In this document: in pieces, positions 18,643 to 28,531 of the stretch
Position numbering within the stretch: position 1 is the first letter of the stretch
Layout: each line of letters opens with the position of its first letter
From: Muricomes sp049840515
Lineage (GTDB): Bacteria > Bacillota > Clostridia > Lachnospirales > Lachnospiraceae
Length of the DNA: 64,000 bases
Assembly: GCA_049840515.1 (NCBI GenBank)
Contig: JASGKW010000011.1
Location: forward strand, 124,001 to 188,000
Direction of reading: 5' to 3'
Position numbers and translations under genes: made by a program
Notes under the pieces: generated by a model
What the model was told of the DNA's origin: nothing
What the model saw: the letters and a program-made list of their open reading frames with translations, nothing else
The model's database searches: none

Positions 18643-19527
18643 ATGAGTAAAGCTACATTAGTAATCATGGCAGCAGGTATTGGCAGCAGATTTGGAGGCG
18701 GCATTAAGCAACTGGAACCCGTGGGACCAAATGGGGAAATCATTATGGACTACTCCATTTATGATGCCATAGATGCGGGATTTGATAAGGTTGTCTTCGT
18801 CATTAGAAAAGACCTGGAGAAAGACTTTAAAGAAATCATTGGAGACCGCATTGAGAAAGTTATAGATGTGGATTACGCATATCAGGAGGTGGATGATATA
18901 CCTGAGGCGTATAAGGAGAGATTCCGCGGAAGAACAAAACCGTGGGGGACAGGTCAGGCTATTCTTTGCTGTAAAGATGTGGTGGACGCTCCTTTTCTTG
19001 TAATTAATGCGGATGATTACTATGGAAAACAAGCTCTTGAAGAAGGCTACAAGTATCTTACGGAAACTACCGGGAAAGACGGCAGGGAAATCTGTATGAT
19101 TAGTTTTGTGCTGAAGAATACACTCAGTGACAATGGGGCAGTGACCCGGGGAGTCTGCAAAGTAGATGAGAATGGAATGCTTTCACAGATAGTGGAGACA
19201 CAGAATATAGAGAAAACAGACAACAGAGCTATTGTGAAAATAGGGGATATGGTGCAGGAGATAGATGTGGAATCACCTGTTTCTATGAATATGTGGGGAT
19301 TGACTCCAGAATTCTTCCAGGTATTGGAGGAAGGATTTGGGGAGTTTTTAAGCAGCCTGGAGGAATCAGATTTGAAAGCAGAGTATCTGCTCCCGACTAT
19401 GATAGGCGGCTTGCTTCAGGAGGACAAGCTGTCTGTTAAAGTACTAAAATCAAAGGATATGTGGTTTGGCGTAACTTATAAAGAAGATAAAGAGACTGTA
19501 GTTTCTGCGATAAGAGAGCTGGATTGA
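18643..19527 (+). CDS. NTP-transferase family sugar nucleotidyltransferase
   Basis: A 294-residue protein with the N-terminal Rossmann-type signature MAAGIGSRFGGGIKQL, which binds the nucleotide, and a later ADDYYGKQA segment with the metal-binding acid. This is the fold of glucose-1-phosphate uridylyl/thymidylyl transferases, but the K-Q spacing differs from RmlA and GalU, so the substrate is open. I start at 18643 because AAGGAGAAGAAA precedes that ATG; the upstream ATG at 18616 would add nine charged residues. It lies after HPr and before the GH25 gene, with a terminator downstream, and may supply a sugar nucleotide for wall polymers. Confidence 0.85.
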   Translation: MSKATLVIMAAGIGSRFGGGIKQLEPVGPNGEIIMDYSIYDAIDAGFDKVVFVIRKDLEKDFKEIIGDRIEKVIDVDYAYQEVDDIPEAYKERFRGRTKPWGTGQAILCCKDVVDAPFLVINADDYYGKQALEEGYKYLTETTGKDGREICMISFVLKNTLSDNGAVTRGVCKVDENGMLSQIVETQNIEKTDNRAIVKIGDMVQEIDVESPVSMNMWGLTPEFFQVLEEGFGEFLSSLEESDLKAEYLLPTMIGGLLQEDKLSVKVLKSKDMWFGVTYKEDKETVVSAIRELD

Positions 19528-19574
19528 TGCAGGAGTATATCCGGAAAAGTTATTTAAAATTTAAAGAAGAGAAG

Positions 19575-19613
19575 AGCATGTGTATTCAGGCAGAAGGGGT
19601 ACACGTGCTTTTG
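19575..19613 (+). terminator. Terminator after the nucleotidyltransferase gene
   Basis: AGCATGTGTA pairs with TACACGTGCT (one G-U pair) and is followed by TTTTGG. It separates the cdaA group from the surface-polymer locus. Confidence 0.75.
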
Positions 19614-19687
19614 GATGTTTAAGGAAATGTACATAGGAAACATGAAAGCAGCCTGTAAACGAGACATAGTATTAGGGGAGAAATACC

Positions 19688-21112
19688 ATGAGGAAAAGCA
19701 TAATAGAATTAACAAAGATTGCATGTGGAATAAGTATGATGGCCGCGGTTTTGGTGGGAAGAGGGGCAGTTGTCCATGCAGAGGATGAAACATTTACTGC
19801 AGACAGCATTCAAACTTCAGAAGCATCCGCAGAGCCTCAGGGAGAACCAAAAGAAAACAGCTGGCGGTTTGATAATGGAGAACTTATACCAACAATTGAA
19901 ACTTATGCTGAGGTGAGCAATGCATGGAGGATGGTAAATGGTGTTTATATAAACAGTATGGGAAATGCAATTCCGGGGGCAGTGAGAAAAGGCATTGATG
20001 TCAGTGAGCACCAGGGGAAGATAGACTGGAATAAAGTGAAGGCTGACGGAATTGATTTTGTTATTATCCGATGTGGATATGGGAGTGATGAGCCAAATCA
20101 GGTTGACAAAGATTGGATATATAATGTGACGGAATGTGAGCGTCTTAGGATTCCATATGGAGTTTTCATTTATTCTTATGCTACAGACACAAATATGGCA
20201 AAAAGCGAGGCAAACCATGTGCTTAGATTGATTCAGGGGCACAATTTATCATATCCCGTATATTTTGATATGGAGGACGGGTCCACTGAAAATACAAGTG
20301 CGGAAATGAAGGGAAACATGGCCAAGGTTTTCTGTGATACTGTATCAGCTGCCGGATATGATGTGGGAATCTATGCGAACTTAGATTGGTGGAATACATA
20401 TCTTACCAGCCCGGTATTTGATAATTCTTCCTGGTCGAAGTGGATTGCGCAGTATAATACAACCTGTGACTATAGCGGAAAATATGATATTTGGCAATGT
20501 ACCTCCAGCGGAAAAGTGGACGGAATTAATGGAAATGTGGATGTGGATTTCTGGACGGGGCTTCCATACACAGATGTGAGGAGGCAGGGGTGGTACTATA
20601 ATGCGGTTCAATATATGTATGAGAACGGCATTATGACAGGGCTGGACTCAAGTACCTTTGGTCCGTCTCAAAAAATAAGCCGTGCGCAGTTTGTCACCAT
20701 TTTATATCGTATGTCAGGTTCTCCTGATGTATCCTACTCAGCTGTTTTTCCTGATGTATCGAATAATCAGTTTTATACAGATGCGGTATTGTGGGCATCA
20801 GCTCAAAAAATTGCAATGGGATATGAAAATGGCCGTTTTGGCCCGGCAGACAATGTAACCCGTGAGCAGATGATGACTATACTGCACAGATATGCACAAT
20901 ATAAGGGATATGACATTACCATCCAGGGGGATTGCAGTGGTTTCAGAGATGTGAACAGGGTCAGTACATTTGCAAAGACAGCGGTCCAGTGGTGTGTGGG
21001 GGCAGGTGTTATCAAAGGAAATGGTGACGGGACGCTGGCGCCGCAGGATCATATGGACAGAGCGTCCTGTGCCACAGCGATGATGCGCTATCTAGAAGAT
21101 ATTGGAAGATAG
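19688..21112 (+). CDS. SLH-anchored GH25 lysozyme (muramidase)
   Basis: A secreted peptidoglycan hydrolase of 474 residues. A signal peptide (about 1-31, ending VVHAED) is followed by a Ser/Glu-rich linker, then a GH25 domain (about 100-290) with the typical KGIDVSEHQGKIDW start and the acidic active-site pair in YFDMEDG. The C terminus (about 297-474) holds three SLH repeats, with cores SRAQF, TREQM and DRASC. GH25 enzymes cut the MurNAc-GlcNAc bond, and SLH domains tie proteins to wall polysaccharide. It stands at the head of the polysaccharide locus, and its SLH block closely resembles those of the three SLH proteins at 53.7-59.9 kb. Confidence 0.92.
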   Translation: MRKSIIELTKIACGISMMAAVLVGRGAVVHAEDETFTADSIQTSEASAEPQGEPKENSWRFDNGELIPTIETYAEVSNAWRMVNGVYINSMGNAIPGAVRKGIDVSEHQGKIDWNKVKADGIDFVIIRCGYGSDEPNQVDKDWIYNVTECERLRIPYGVFIYSYATDTNMAKSEANHVLRLIQGHNLSYPVYFDMEDGSTENTSAEMKGNMAKVFCDTVSAAGYDVGIYANLDWWNTYLTSPVFDNSSWSKWIAQYNTTCDYSGKYDIWQCTSSGKVDGINGNVDVDFWTGLPYTDVRRQGWYYNAVQYMYENGIMTGLDSSTFGPSQKISRAQFVTILYRMSGSPDVSYSAVFPDVSNNQFYTDAVLWASAQKIAMGYENGRFGPADNVTREQMMTILHRYAQYKGYDITIQGDCSGFRDVNRVSTFAKTAVQWCVGAGVIKGNGDGTLAPQDHMDRASCATAMMRYLEDIGR

Positions 21113-21139
21113 ATATAGGTAAACCCAGGGGGGGAATTC

Positions 21140-21856
21140 ATGAATTATGCAGTGATATTTGCGGGGGGAACCGGCACGAGAATGAACACAAAAACCCGGC
21201 CAAAACAGTTCCTCACGTTACACGGAAAAGAAATCATTATATATACGTTGGAGCATTTCGAGAATCACCCTGACATAGATGGAATTTCAGTTGTTTGTAT
21301 TGAAGAGTGGATTGATTACCTGAAAAAGCTGCTGGATAAATACCAGATAAAAAAGGTGAGATGGATTTCCAAAGGCGGCAGTACAGGGCAGGAGTCCATT
21401 TATAATGGTCTCAAAGCTATGGAGGGAGATATTGAAGGAGATTCCGTCGTTTTGATTCATGACGGTGTCCGGCCGATAATAGATGAGGAACTTATCTCTG
21501 ATAATATCAAAGTAGCAAAGGAAAAAGGCTGTGCGGTTACGGTAGTGCCGGCCATAGAGACAGTGATGCTTGTGGACGAGAATGAACAGATTGTGCAGAG
21601 TGTTGACAGACATAAGTGCCGGGTCGTGAGGGCACCTCAGAGTTTTGTCTATCAAAATCTCCTTAAAGCGCATGAAGAGGCTAGAGACAAAGGAATTGAT
21701 AATATAATAGATTCTGCAACTATGATGTCAGAAGCGGGATATGCTTTATACCCCGTGGTTGGAAAATCAGACAATATAAAGATAACAACGCCCTCTGATT
21801 TTTATACCTTCAGGGCAATTGTAGAAGCAAAGGAAAACTCCCAGATTTTTGGGTAG
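21140..21856 (+). CDS. IspD/TarI-family cytidylyltransferase
   Basis: A 238-residue CTP-dependent transferase. The signature FAGGTGTRM with TRPKQFL binds CTP, and VLIHDGVRP and the late DSATMMSEAG segment are family landmarks. The family contains IspD (methylerythritol phosphate pathway) and TarI/ISPD (CDP-ribitol synthesis for teichoic acid). The sequence does not decide between them. The context does favour TarI: it heads a surface-polymer operon and is followed nine bases later by a LicD gene, whose family transfers phosphodiester-linked polyols. No TarJ-like reductase lies in the window. A strong purine-rich site (AGGGGGGGAA) precedes the ATG. Confidence 0.87.
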   Translation: MNYAVIFAGGTGTRMNTKTRPKQFLTLHGKEIIIYTLEHFENHPDIDGISVVCIEEWIDYLKKLLDKYQIKKVRWISKGGSTGQESIYNGLKAMEGDIEGDSVVLIHDGVRPIIDEELISDNIKVAKEKGCAVTVVPAIETVMLVDENEQIVQSVDRHKCRVVRAPQSFVYQNLLKAHEEARDKGIDNIIDSATMMSEAGYALYPVVGKSDNIKITTPSDFYTFRAIVEAKENSQIFG

Positions 21857-21864
21857 ACAGGTGA

Positions 21865-22728
21865 ATGGCGGTAATTATGGAAGAGTTTTATGATAAAGAT
21901 ACGTTAGAGAGAGTGCAGCAAACACAGGCGGGAATTTTAAAGAACGTCCTGTCACTGTGTGAGAAGCACAAAATAGATACATTTCTTATTTTTGGAAGTG
22001 CACTGGGAGTCGTGCGCCATCAGGGATTTATCCCGTGGGATGACGATATTGATATTGGTATGTTCCGGGAAGACCTGCCGCGATTTGAGAAAGCGGCGGC
22101 GGAAGAGTTTGGCGGCAAGTATGAATTTCTTACCTGTGAGACAAACAGGAACTATGCCTGCACTGTGACTCATTTTCAAAAAAAAGGAACGAAGTTCATT
22201 TCAAGAGATGTAAAGGATTGTGACTACACATCAGGAATCAACATTGATATTTTTATTTATGATCATCTCGCAGACGGATATATAGCAAGAAAACATCAGT
22301 TTTTTATGACATGGTTTTTAGGACGCCTGCTGTATTTGAGCGGAAAAGGAACCCCTTTTATACCTTATAAGGGAATTAAGAAAAAAATTGCTGAATTTAT
22401 CTGCCAGGCAGTGAGAATTTTTCTTAAAATATTCGGCATTACTCCGATAAAAGTTTACCGGAGCTTTCAAAAAGCTTCACGGCGGTATAATCATAAGCAG
22501 ACAGAATATTATGCGGCTTTTGAGACCCCCAAGCCGTGGGTTAATGCGATGAAGAAGAGTGATGTTTATCCATTGAAAAAGAGCCCTTTTATGGACTTTT
22601 ATGTGAATATTCCAAAGAATACGGACAAGCTTCTGACCAGAATTTTTGGGGACTATATGAAATTGCCTCCAGAGGACAAGCGCATAAATCACAGACCATA
22701 TGTGATTGAGTTTGGGGAGGAACGATAA
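21865..22728 (+). CDS. LicD-family phosphotransferase
   Basis: A 287-residue LicD-domain protein. The family includes bacterial LicD (phosphocholine from CDP-choline) and the animal fukutin and FKRP (ribitol-5-phosphate from CDP-ribitol). The catalytic core is clear: FGSALGVVRHQGFIPWDDDID near residues 45-65, with the DDDID metal-binding acids. It is soluble or membrane-associated, with no obvious TM helix. The start could also be the ATG at 21877. The gene directly follows the cytidylyltransferase, which suggests that it uses that enzyme's CDP-activated product to decorate the polymer with a phosphopolyol or similar group. Confidence 0.88.
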   Translation: MAVIMEEFYDKDTLERVQQTQAGILKNVLSLCEKHKIDTFLIFGSALGVVRHQGFIPWDDDIDIGMFREDLPRFEKAAAEEFGGKYEFLTCETNRNYACTVTHFQKKGTKFISRDVKDCDYTSGINIDIFIYDHLADGYIARKHQFFMTWFLGRLLYLSGKGTPFIPYKGIKKKIAEFICQAVRIFLKIFGITPIKVYRSFQKASRRYNHKQTEYYAAFETPKPWVNAMKKSDVYPLKKSPFMDFYVNIPKNTDKLLTRIFGDYMKLPPEDKRINHRPYVIEFGEER

Positions 22729-22733
22729 AAAAT

Positions 22734-24188
22734 ATGCGGCAAAAGTCAATCACTTTGAATCTTATCATAAATGGAATTAAGACGCTTATGAGTGTGTTGT
22801 TTCCATTGATTACTTTTCCATATGCGGCCAGAATTCTGGGAACTGTAGGAATTGGAAAAGTGGATTATGCAAGTGCCATTATTTCCTATTTTGCTCTTAT
22901 GGCTTCTCTGGGAATCAGCACCTATGCCATTCGGGAGGGCGCCCGGATACGGGATGATAAAGATAAGTTTCAGAAGTTTATCAAAGAAATACTTCATATT
23001 AACGTGTTTACAACTCTTATTTCCTATGCAATATTCATTGTATTTCTGCATCTGCCAATTCTGCAGGGATATAAGAAACTGCTGATTATATTCAGCGTAG
23101 GGATTATGTTTACAACAATAGGGATAGAATGGTTCTTTATCATCAGAGAAGAATATGGGTACATTACAAAACGAGCCATATTGTTTCAATGTATTTCCCT
23201 GGCGCTTCTATTCATATTGGTAAGAAATAGAGATGATTATTATTGGTACGCAGCACTATGGATAATTTCCAAGGGCGGTTCTGCCATTTTAAATTTGTGG
23301 CATTCAAGAAAGTTTATAGATTGGCGCAAAAAATATTCTTACGAATATCGAAAGCATTTAAAGCCCATATTTTTTATTTTTGGAACAAGCCTTGCATCCA
23401 GTATCTATATGACACTGGATACAACTATGCTTGGGATAATGAAAGGGGATTCAGTTGTAGGTGTATATGCGGCGGCAGTCAAGATTAATCTGGCTGTGAG
23501 CATTTTGATGAGCACCATCTCGTCCACCATACTGCCGAGAGTTTCTTATTATATAGGAAATGGTCTGAAAAAAGAATATGAAAAGCTTATGAAGTCATCG
23601 GTGGATGTGCTTTTGATGATAGCGATTCCGGCAGTGATTGGAATGATTTGTACCAGCGATATTCTGATTTTATTTTTTAGCGGCAAGGAATTTTTGTCAG
23701 GAGTAACGGCGGCAAACATCCTGTCGGTCAGGGTCGTAATTGAGGCTGTGAACCGGGTGATTGCATATCAGATCTGCACTCCCTATCAGAAGGACAAAGA
23801 GGTGTTGATGGCGACCACCGCCGGGGCGGTATTTGATTTGGTGGCAAACATAGTCCTGATTCCCATAGCAGGGGTTACAGGAGCCGCAACATCTACGCTT
23901 CTTGCGGAAGTGGTTGTATTTTTTATATTGACCAGATATGCCGGCAATATTATAAAAATGAAAAATCTGTACACAAGAATGCCTATTTACTTCATTTCAA
24001 GTATTTGGTTTTTCGCTGTTCGCTGGTTTGTGAACATGCTGGTAAAAAATCAGATTTCACAGCTGTTGATTACAGTTGCAATTTGTATATCCGGCTATTT
24101 TATCATACTAATGTTAATAAAAGACCCATATCTTCAGGATTATAAAGGTAGAATTATAAACAGGATAAAGAAAATAGGAAATAAATAA
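22734..24188 (+). CDS. Polysaccharide flippase (Wzx/MATE-like, oligosaccharide translocase)
   Basis: A 484-residue membrane protein with about 12-14 helices of the MOP superfamily. The N terminus (NLIINGIKTLMSVLFPLITF, then PYAARILG, GKVDYASAIISYF, YAIREGA) is characteristic of polysaccharide flippases of Wzx type. Such proteins turn undecaprenyl-linked repeat units from the inner to the outer face of the membrane. It starts six bases after licD. An ABC exporter is also present at 43 kb, so the locus may make two different polymers or use one system for each part. Confidence 0.92.
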   Translation: MRQKSITLNLIINGIKTLMSVLFPLITFPYAARILGTVGIGKVDYASAIISYFALMASLGISTYAIREGARIRDDKDKFQKFIKEILHINVFTTLISYAIFIVFLHLPILQGYKKLLIIFSVGIMFTTIGIEWFFIIREEYGYITKRAILFQCISLALLFILVRNRDDYYWYAALWIISKGGSAILNLWHSRKFIDWRKKYSYEYRKHLKPIFFIFGTSLASSIYMTLDTTMLGIMKGDSVVGVYAAAVKINLAVSILMSTISSTILPRVSYYIGNGLKKEYEKLMKSSVDVLLMIAIPAVIGMICTSDILILFFSGKEFLSGVTAANILSVRVVIEAVNRVIAYQICTPYQKDKEVLMATTAGAVFDLVANIVLIPIAGVTGAATSTLLAEVVVFFILTRYAGNIIKMKNLYTRMPIYFISSIWFFAVRWFVNMLVKNQISQLLITVAICISGYFIILMLIKDPYLQDYKGRIINRIKKIGNK

Positions 24189-24213
24189 GAGATACGGCGG
24201 AGGAGCGTAAAAC

Positions 24214-25305
24214 GTGGGAAAGCAGACAGCGTTTCAGAAAGAATGCATTTACGGTTCCATGCAGCAGGAAGACATGGAAATGATTATAAACAGTGACATT
24301 GCATATGAGCAATATCAGAATACATCAGTGTTTATTACTGGAGGGACCGGATTCATAGGCTCTTCCCTTGTGAAATGTCTTCTGTGCGGCAACCGCGAGA
24401 GAGGATTAAATATTCGTATTATTGTCGCTGTCAGGGATGAAGAAAAAGCAAGGAAGATTTATGGGGACCTGCTTGAGCGGAAAGATTTGGAATTATATAT
24501 CGGTGACATCACGGAGGAAGTGCATTATGAAGGAAATTTGGATTATATTTTCCATACTGCAAGCATCACCGCTTCCAAAACTATGGTGGAGCACCCTGTA
24601 TGCACCATAGAAACTGCTTATAAAGGTACAAGACATATACTGGAACTGGCAAAAGAAAAAAAAGTGAAAGGTGTGGTCTATGTATCTTCAATGGAGGTTT
24701 ATGGAAATCCAGACCCGTCAATTGAAAAAGTTGGGGAGAAGGATTTGGGGTATATTGATATTGAAAATGTGAGAAGCAGCTATTCTGAGGGAAAACGAAT
24801 CTGCGAATGCCTCTGTACGGCATATGCCTCTGAGTATGACGTGCCTGTGAAATCTGCAAGGCTTGCCCAGACGTTTGGGGCAGGAATACTGGAGAATGAC
24901 AACAGAGTTTATGTGCAATTTGCAAAAAGTGCAGTTAAAGGGAATGATATTGTGCTGCACACAGAGGGGACATCTGATGGAAATTACTGTTATATCAGGG
25001 ATGTAATAAGAGCGCTTTTGATTTTGGGGTATAAAGGAAACAGAGGCGAGGCTTATAATATTGTAAATGAGGACTCCCACATGCAGATAAGAGAGATGGC
25101 AAAATTAGTGGCAGAAAAGGTTGCACAGGGGAAAATTGCATTAAAATTTGACGTGCCCAAATCCACGTTAGCTTATGGTTATGCGCCAGCTGTTAAAATG
25201 AGACTCAGCGGTGCTAAGATGAGAGCACTGGGATGGGTGCCCGAGGTGGGGATGGAAGAATCCTACAAAAGAATGATACATGATATGTTGATAGGAATGG
25301 AATAA
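24214..25305 (+). CDS. NAD-dependent epimerase/dehydratase (extended SDR)
   Basis: A 363-residue extended short-chain dehydrogenase. The NAD-binding loop VFITGGTGFIGSS lies near residue 45, after an unusual lead of about 35 residues. The catalytic Ser-Tyr-Lys set is in VYVSSMEVYG and SYSEGKRICE, and the product-side motif NYCYIRDVI is present. It resembles UDP-sugar epimerases and dTDP-sugar modifying enzymes and would supply a sugar nucleotide to the polymer. The exact reaction cannot be told. The start is GTG at 24214, with CGGAGGAGCG before it. Confidence 0.87.
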   Translation: MGKQTAFQKECIYGSMQQEDMEMIINSDIAYEQYQNTSVFITGGTGFIGSSLVKCLLCGNRERGLNIRIIVAVRDEEKARKIYGDLLERKDLELYIGDITEEVHYEGNLDYIFHTASITASKTMVEHPVCTIETAYKGTRHILELAKEKKVKGVVYVSSMEVYGNPDPSIEKVGEKDLGYIDIENVRSSYSEGKRICECLCTAYASEYDVPVKSARLAQTFGAGILENDNRVYVQFAKSAVKGNDIVLHTEGTSDGNYCYIRDVIRALLILGYKGNRGEAYNIVNEDSHMQIREMAKLVAEKVAQGKIALKFDVPKSTLAYGYAPAVKMRLSGAKMRALGWVPEVGMEESYKRMIHDMLIGME

Positions 25306-25306
25306 A

Positions 25307-27289
25307 ATGTTGAATAAATACTTAAAGATGATAAAAGATTTTTTGGAAAAATATATAGTTGTTGATAAAAGGTGGGCAATTATTTCCGGAGGCCTGTTTC
25401 TCCTGTTTCTGGTATTCTGGAAGACGCTGCCGAAGAGTTTTTCTACAATTCATGAGCACACGGTGTTTCTATTTCTCATAGACTGTCTTTTATGTCTGAC
25501 ATTATTTATAAAAGTACAGATTCCAGAACGGTGGGAGAGAGTGTTTTGTGGGTTATTATTGCTGATAAGCCCTGCAATATGTTTTCTAAATACAGAGGCG
25601 GCAGTCGAAAATCCAATACGCAAAATGCCCTTTTTAATGGCGGCGCTCAGCTATGCCCTTTATCTTATGATATTTCTCATTTTGTATCTTGTCATAAATA
25701 GGATACAGATAGCTGTGGGGCTGGGGATGGCTATATGCACATTTTATGCACTTGCCAATAGTTTCATAGTGGAATTTAGGGGAAATGGCATCCGCACGGC
25801 GGATATTTATGCATGGCAGACGGCTCTCAATGTTTCAGATGGATATACACTTTTATTTACATACCACAGGGCCTATATTATACTGATTGCATTTGCAGTT
25901 ATATTTTTAGCTATGAGATGCAGATACAGACAGAAAAATATAAAGAGAAGAATCGGGACAGGAATCGTAACTTTATGTTATCTGTTAATGTTGTACAATG
26001 TATTCTGGAATGAAGAGTTTATGAAAGAAAATGCGGTGAGTCCGTTCAAGTGGGAGCTGGAAGAAAGTGCACAGAAACACGGAGCACTCCTGGAGTTTGC
26101 CGCAGGCATACCTAATTTGAAAGTAAAAAAACCGGAATTGTATTCTTCTGTTAAAGCTCAGGATTTGGAAGAAAATATAGTTGAGCGGGAGACGAGAGAA
26201 TTAAATGTCAGCACTGGATTAAATGGGCAAAAGCCGGATATCATAGTTATTATGAATGAAAGTTTTTCGGATTTGAGTTTGCGGGGTGATTTTGATACAG
26301 ACGTGGACTATTTAGAATATTTCAATAATTTACAGGGAAATGTAATGCATGGCTATACAAGTGTTCCGGTATTTGGAGGACTGACTGCAAATACAGAATT
26401 TGAATTTATAACAGGGTTCTCAAATGCATTCTTTCCGACCGGAATTATGCCTTATCAGAATTATGTGAAAAGCAGCACGCCCAATTTGCAGGCTCACCTG
26501 CTGACACAAGGATATCACAGTATATTTATGCACCCCAAGGAGTCCAATGGCTGGAACCGGAAAAATGTATACCAGGCATTTGGATTTGACGAGACATACT
26601 ATATTGAGGACTGGAAAAACCCTGAAACAATCCGTGGAGCAGTATCAGACCGTGGAGATTATAAGGACCTTATTTTAAGGTATGAGAATGCAAAGAAAGA
26701 AAATGAGAATGTATTTCTCTTTAATGTCACGATGCAGAATCATGGCGGCTATATGATTGGCGGATATGAGAGCACAGTACACCTTGCAGGGATGGAAGGA
26801 AATTATCCCCAGGCGGAACAATATTTGAGCCTGATACGGGAATCAGATAATGCTTTTAAAGAGTTGGTTACATATTTTTCCAAGAGAGAGAATCCAGTGA
26901 TTATTTGTATGTTTGGAGATCACCAGCCGTCCGTTGAACCGGAGTTCTATGATGAAATCCAGCAGGATTCCAAGGATTCTGAGGTCTTGAAGCAGGCGAA
27001 ACAATATCAGACTCCATTTATTCTTTATGCAAATTATGATCTGGAAGGACAGGCATACAGTAATATGAGTGTAAATTATTTGCAGATACTTCTTATGAAA
27101 GCGGCGGGTCTGCCACTCAACATTTACCAGAGGTATCTGGAAGATTTGTATGAAACATATCCTGTGATTAATGTGAATGGAGTTATGGATAGTGAGGGCA
27201 ACTGGTATAGCTGGGAAGAGGCACAGAATTTCAAAGAGATTCAGGAGTATGCCGCTGTACAGTACAGAGAACTGTTTGGCAAAAAATAG
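25307..27289 (+). CDS. LTA synthase-family phosphoglycerol transferase (membrane sulfatase fold)
   Basis: A 660-residue protein with five to six N-terminal helices (about 20-225) followed by an extracellular alkaline-phosphatase/sulfatase domain. Family landmarks are DIIVIMNESFSDL (metal-binding Glu near 310), GGLTANTEFEF, which carries the nucleophilic threonine, the HPKESNGWNR segment, and FGDHQPS with the metal-binding Asp/His. LtaS-type enzymes move glycerol phosphate from phosphatidylglycerol to a growing chain; others decorate polysaccharides with glycerol phosphate. In this operon, after a LicD, decoration of the surface polymer is the more likely role. It begins one base after the epimerase stop. 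Confidence 0.9.
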   Translation: MLNKYLKMIKDFLEKYIVVDKRWAIISGGLFLLFLVFWKTLPKSFSTIHEHTVFLFLIDCLLCLTLFIKVQIPERWERVFCGLLLLISPAICFLNTEAAVENPIRKMPFLMAALSYALYLMIFLILYLVINRIQIAVGLGMAICTFYALANSFIVEFRGNGIRTADIYAWQTALNVSDGYTLLFTYHRAYIILIAFAVIFLAMRCRYRQKNIKRRIGTGIVTLCYLLMLYNVFWNEEFMKENAVSPFKWELEESAQKHGALLEFAAGIPNLKVKKPELYSSVKAQDLEENIVERETRELNVSTGLNGQKPDIIVIMNESFSDLSLRGDFDTDVDYLEYFNNLQGNVMHGYTSVPVFGGLTANTEFEFITGFSNAFFPTGIMPYQNYVKSSTPNLQAHLLTQGYHSIFMHPKESNGWNRKNVYQAFGFDETYYIEDWKNPETIRGAVSDRGDYKDLILRYENAKKENENVFLFNVTMQNHGGYMIGGYESTVHLAGMEGNYPQAEQYLSLIRESDNAFKELVTYFSKRENPVIICMFGDHQPSVEPEFYDEIQQDSKDSEVLKQAKQYQTPFILYANYDLEGQAYSNMSVNYLQILLMKAAGLPLNIYQRYLEDLYETYPVINVNGVMDSEGNWYSWEEAQNFKEIQEYAAVQYRELFGKK

Positions 27290-27342
27290 GTGAAGCAGAA
27301 TGAGAATCTAAAATTAATAAAAAGGCAGTGAAAGGGAGCACA

Positions 27343-28479
27343 ATGGGAAGAGCGTATTGTATTTTTTCGGCACAGTATCTTCCGCATATGGGCGGAGTGG
27401 AGCGTTATACCTATAATCTGGCGAAGAAATTAATTGAGTTGGGAAATACAGTAACGGTAGTTACATCGAATTTACAGCAGCTTCCAGAGTATGAAGAGAT
27501 GGAAGGTATTGCAGTGTACCGTCTGCCCTGCTTTGATTTACTAGACGGCAGGTATCCCGTTTTAAAATTTGACCATAGGTTCAGAGTGATACACCAGAAC
27601 TTAAAAAATAAGAGATTTGATTTTGTTATTGTGAATACCAGATTCTACATTCATTCTGTCTACGGACAATGGTTTGCAAAAAGCCAGAACATTCCTGTGA
27701 TTACAATTGATCACGGCAGCAGCCATCTGTCGGTCGGGAATCCAGTGTTTGACTTTATAGGCGGGGTCTATGAACATGTTCTCACGAAAATAGGACAGTT
27801 GTTCTGTAAAGATTATTACGGAGTTTCCGGCGCATGTGTGGAATGGCTCAGGCATTTTCATATTAAGGCAAAGGGTGTGCTGTACAATTCAGTAGATGTG
27901 GAGGGTATCGAAAAGATACTCAGAGACAGCGAAAAAAAATATAGGGTACAATATGGAATTGATGAGGATGCTATAGTGATTACTTTCACCGGCCGTCTGT
28001 TGCCGGAGAAAGGGATTCCGCAGTTAATCAGTGCCTTTGAGCAGATTCAGCAGATTCATAAAAATACCTATTTATTTTTAGCGGGGGACGGAGGACTGGA
28101 AGACTTTGTAAAGTCCTGCGGAAATGAACATATAATCCCCCTGGGAAGAAAACCATTTGAAGAAGTAATGATTTTATTATCGGAAACAGATATTTTTTGC
28201 CTTCCTTCATTCTCAGAAGGGTTCTCTACTTCCATTTTGGAGGCCATTGTCTGCAAATGTTATGTTGTCACCACAGAGCGGGGAGGGGCAAGGGAAACAT
28301 TTCCCACAGATGACTATGGAACGGTGATTCCCAATAATAATGCAGGAATATTGAAAGATGCGCTGGAAACGGCTATCAGCAGCCCTGAAAAGAGAGAGAA
28401 GGCAGTGGAACTGTCTTATGCAAGACTGAAAGATAATTTTACGTGGGACATAATATCGGCAAGAGTAAATGAGCTGTGA
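27343..28479 (+). CDS. Glycosyltransferase family 4
   Basis: A 378-residue GT-B enzyme. The N-terminal half has the GT4 loop QYLPHMGGVERYTYNLAKK, and the C-terminal half has FTGRLLPEKGIPQLISAF and the donor-binding EX7E motif PSFSEGFSTSILEA. It builds a polymer repeat unit on the cytoplasmic face of the membrane; donor and acceptor are unknown. The start at 27343 follows AAAGGGAGCACA; the GTG at 27328 would read through that site. The next gene starts about 50 bases after its stop. Confidence 0.92.
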   Translation: MGRAYCIFSAQYLPHMGGVERYTYNLAKKLIELGNTVTVVTSNLQQLPEYEEMEGIAVYRLPCFDLLDGRYPVLKFDHRFRVIHQNLKNKRFDFVIVNTRFYIHSVYGQWFAKSQNIPVITIDHGSSHLSVGNPVFDFIGGVYEHVLTKIGQLFCKDYYGVSGACVEWLRHFHIKAKGVLYNSVDVEGIEKILRDSEKKYRVQYGIDEDAIVITFTGRLLPEKGIPQLISAFEQIQQIHKNTYLFLAGDGGLEDFVKSCGNEHIIPLGRKPFEEVMILLSETDIFCLPSFSEGFSTSILEAIVCKCYVVTTERGGARETFPTDDYGTVIPNNNAGILKDALETAISSPEKREKAVELSYARLKDNFTWDIISARVNEL

Positions 28480-28531
28480 TAAAGTGACAAAAACACACTG
28501 CAAGATAAAAGAGGGAAAGGAAATAGACTAT

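Noticed and set aside
25492..26013. Short plus-strand frames inside the LtaS-like gene as evidence of a frameshift
   Set aside because: The main frame is continuous and shows all family motifs.
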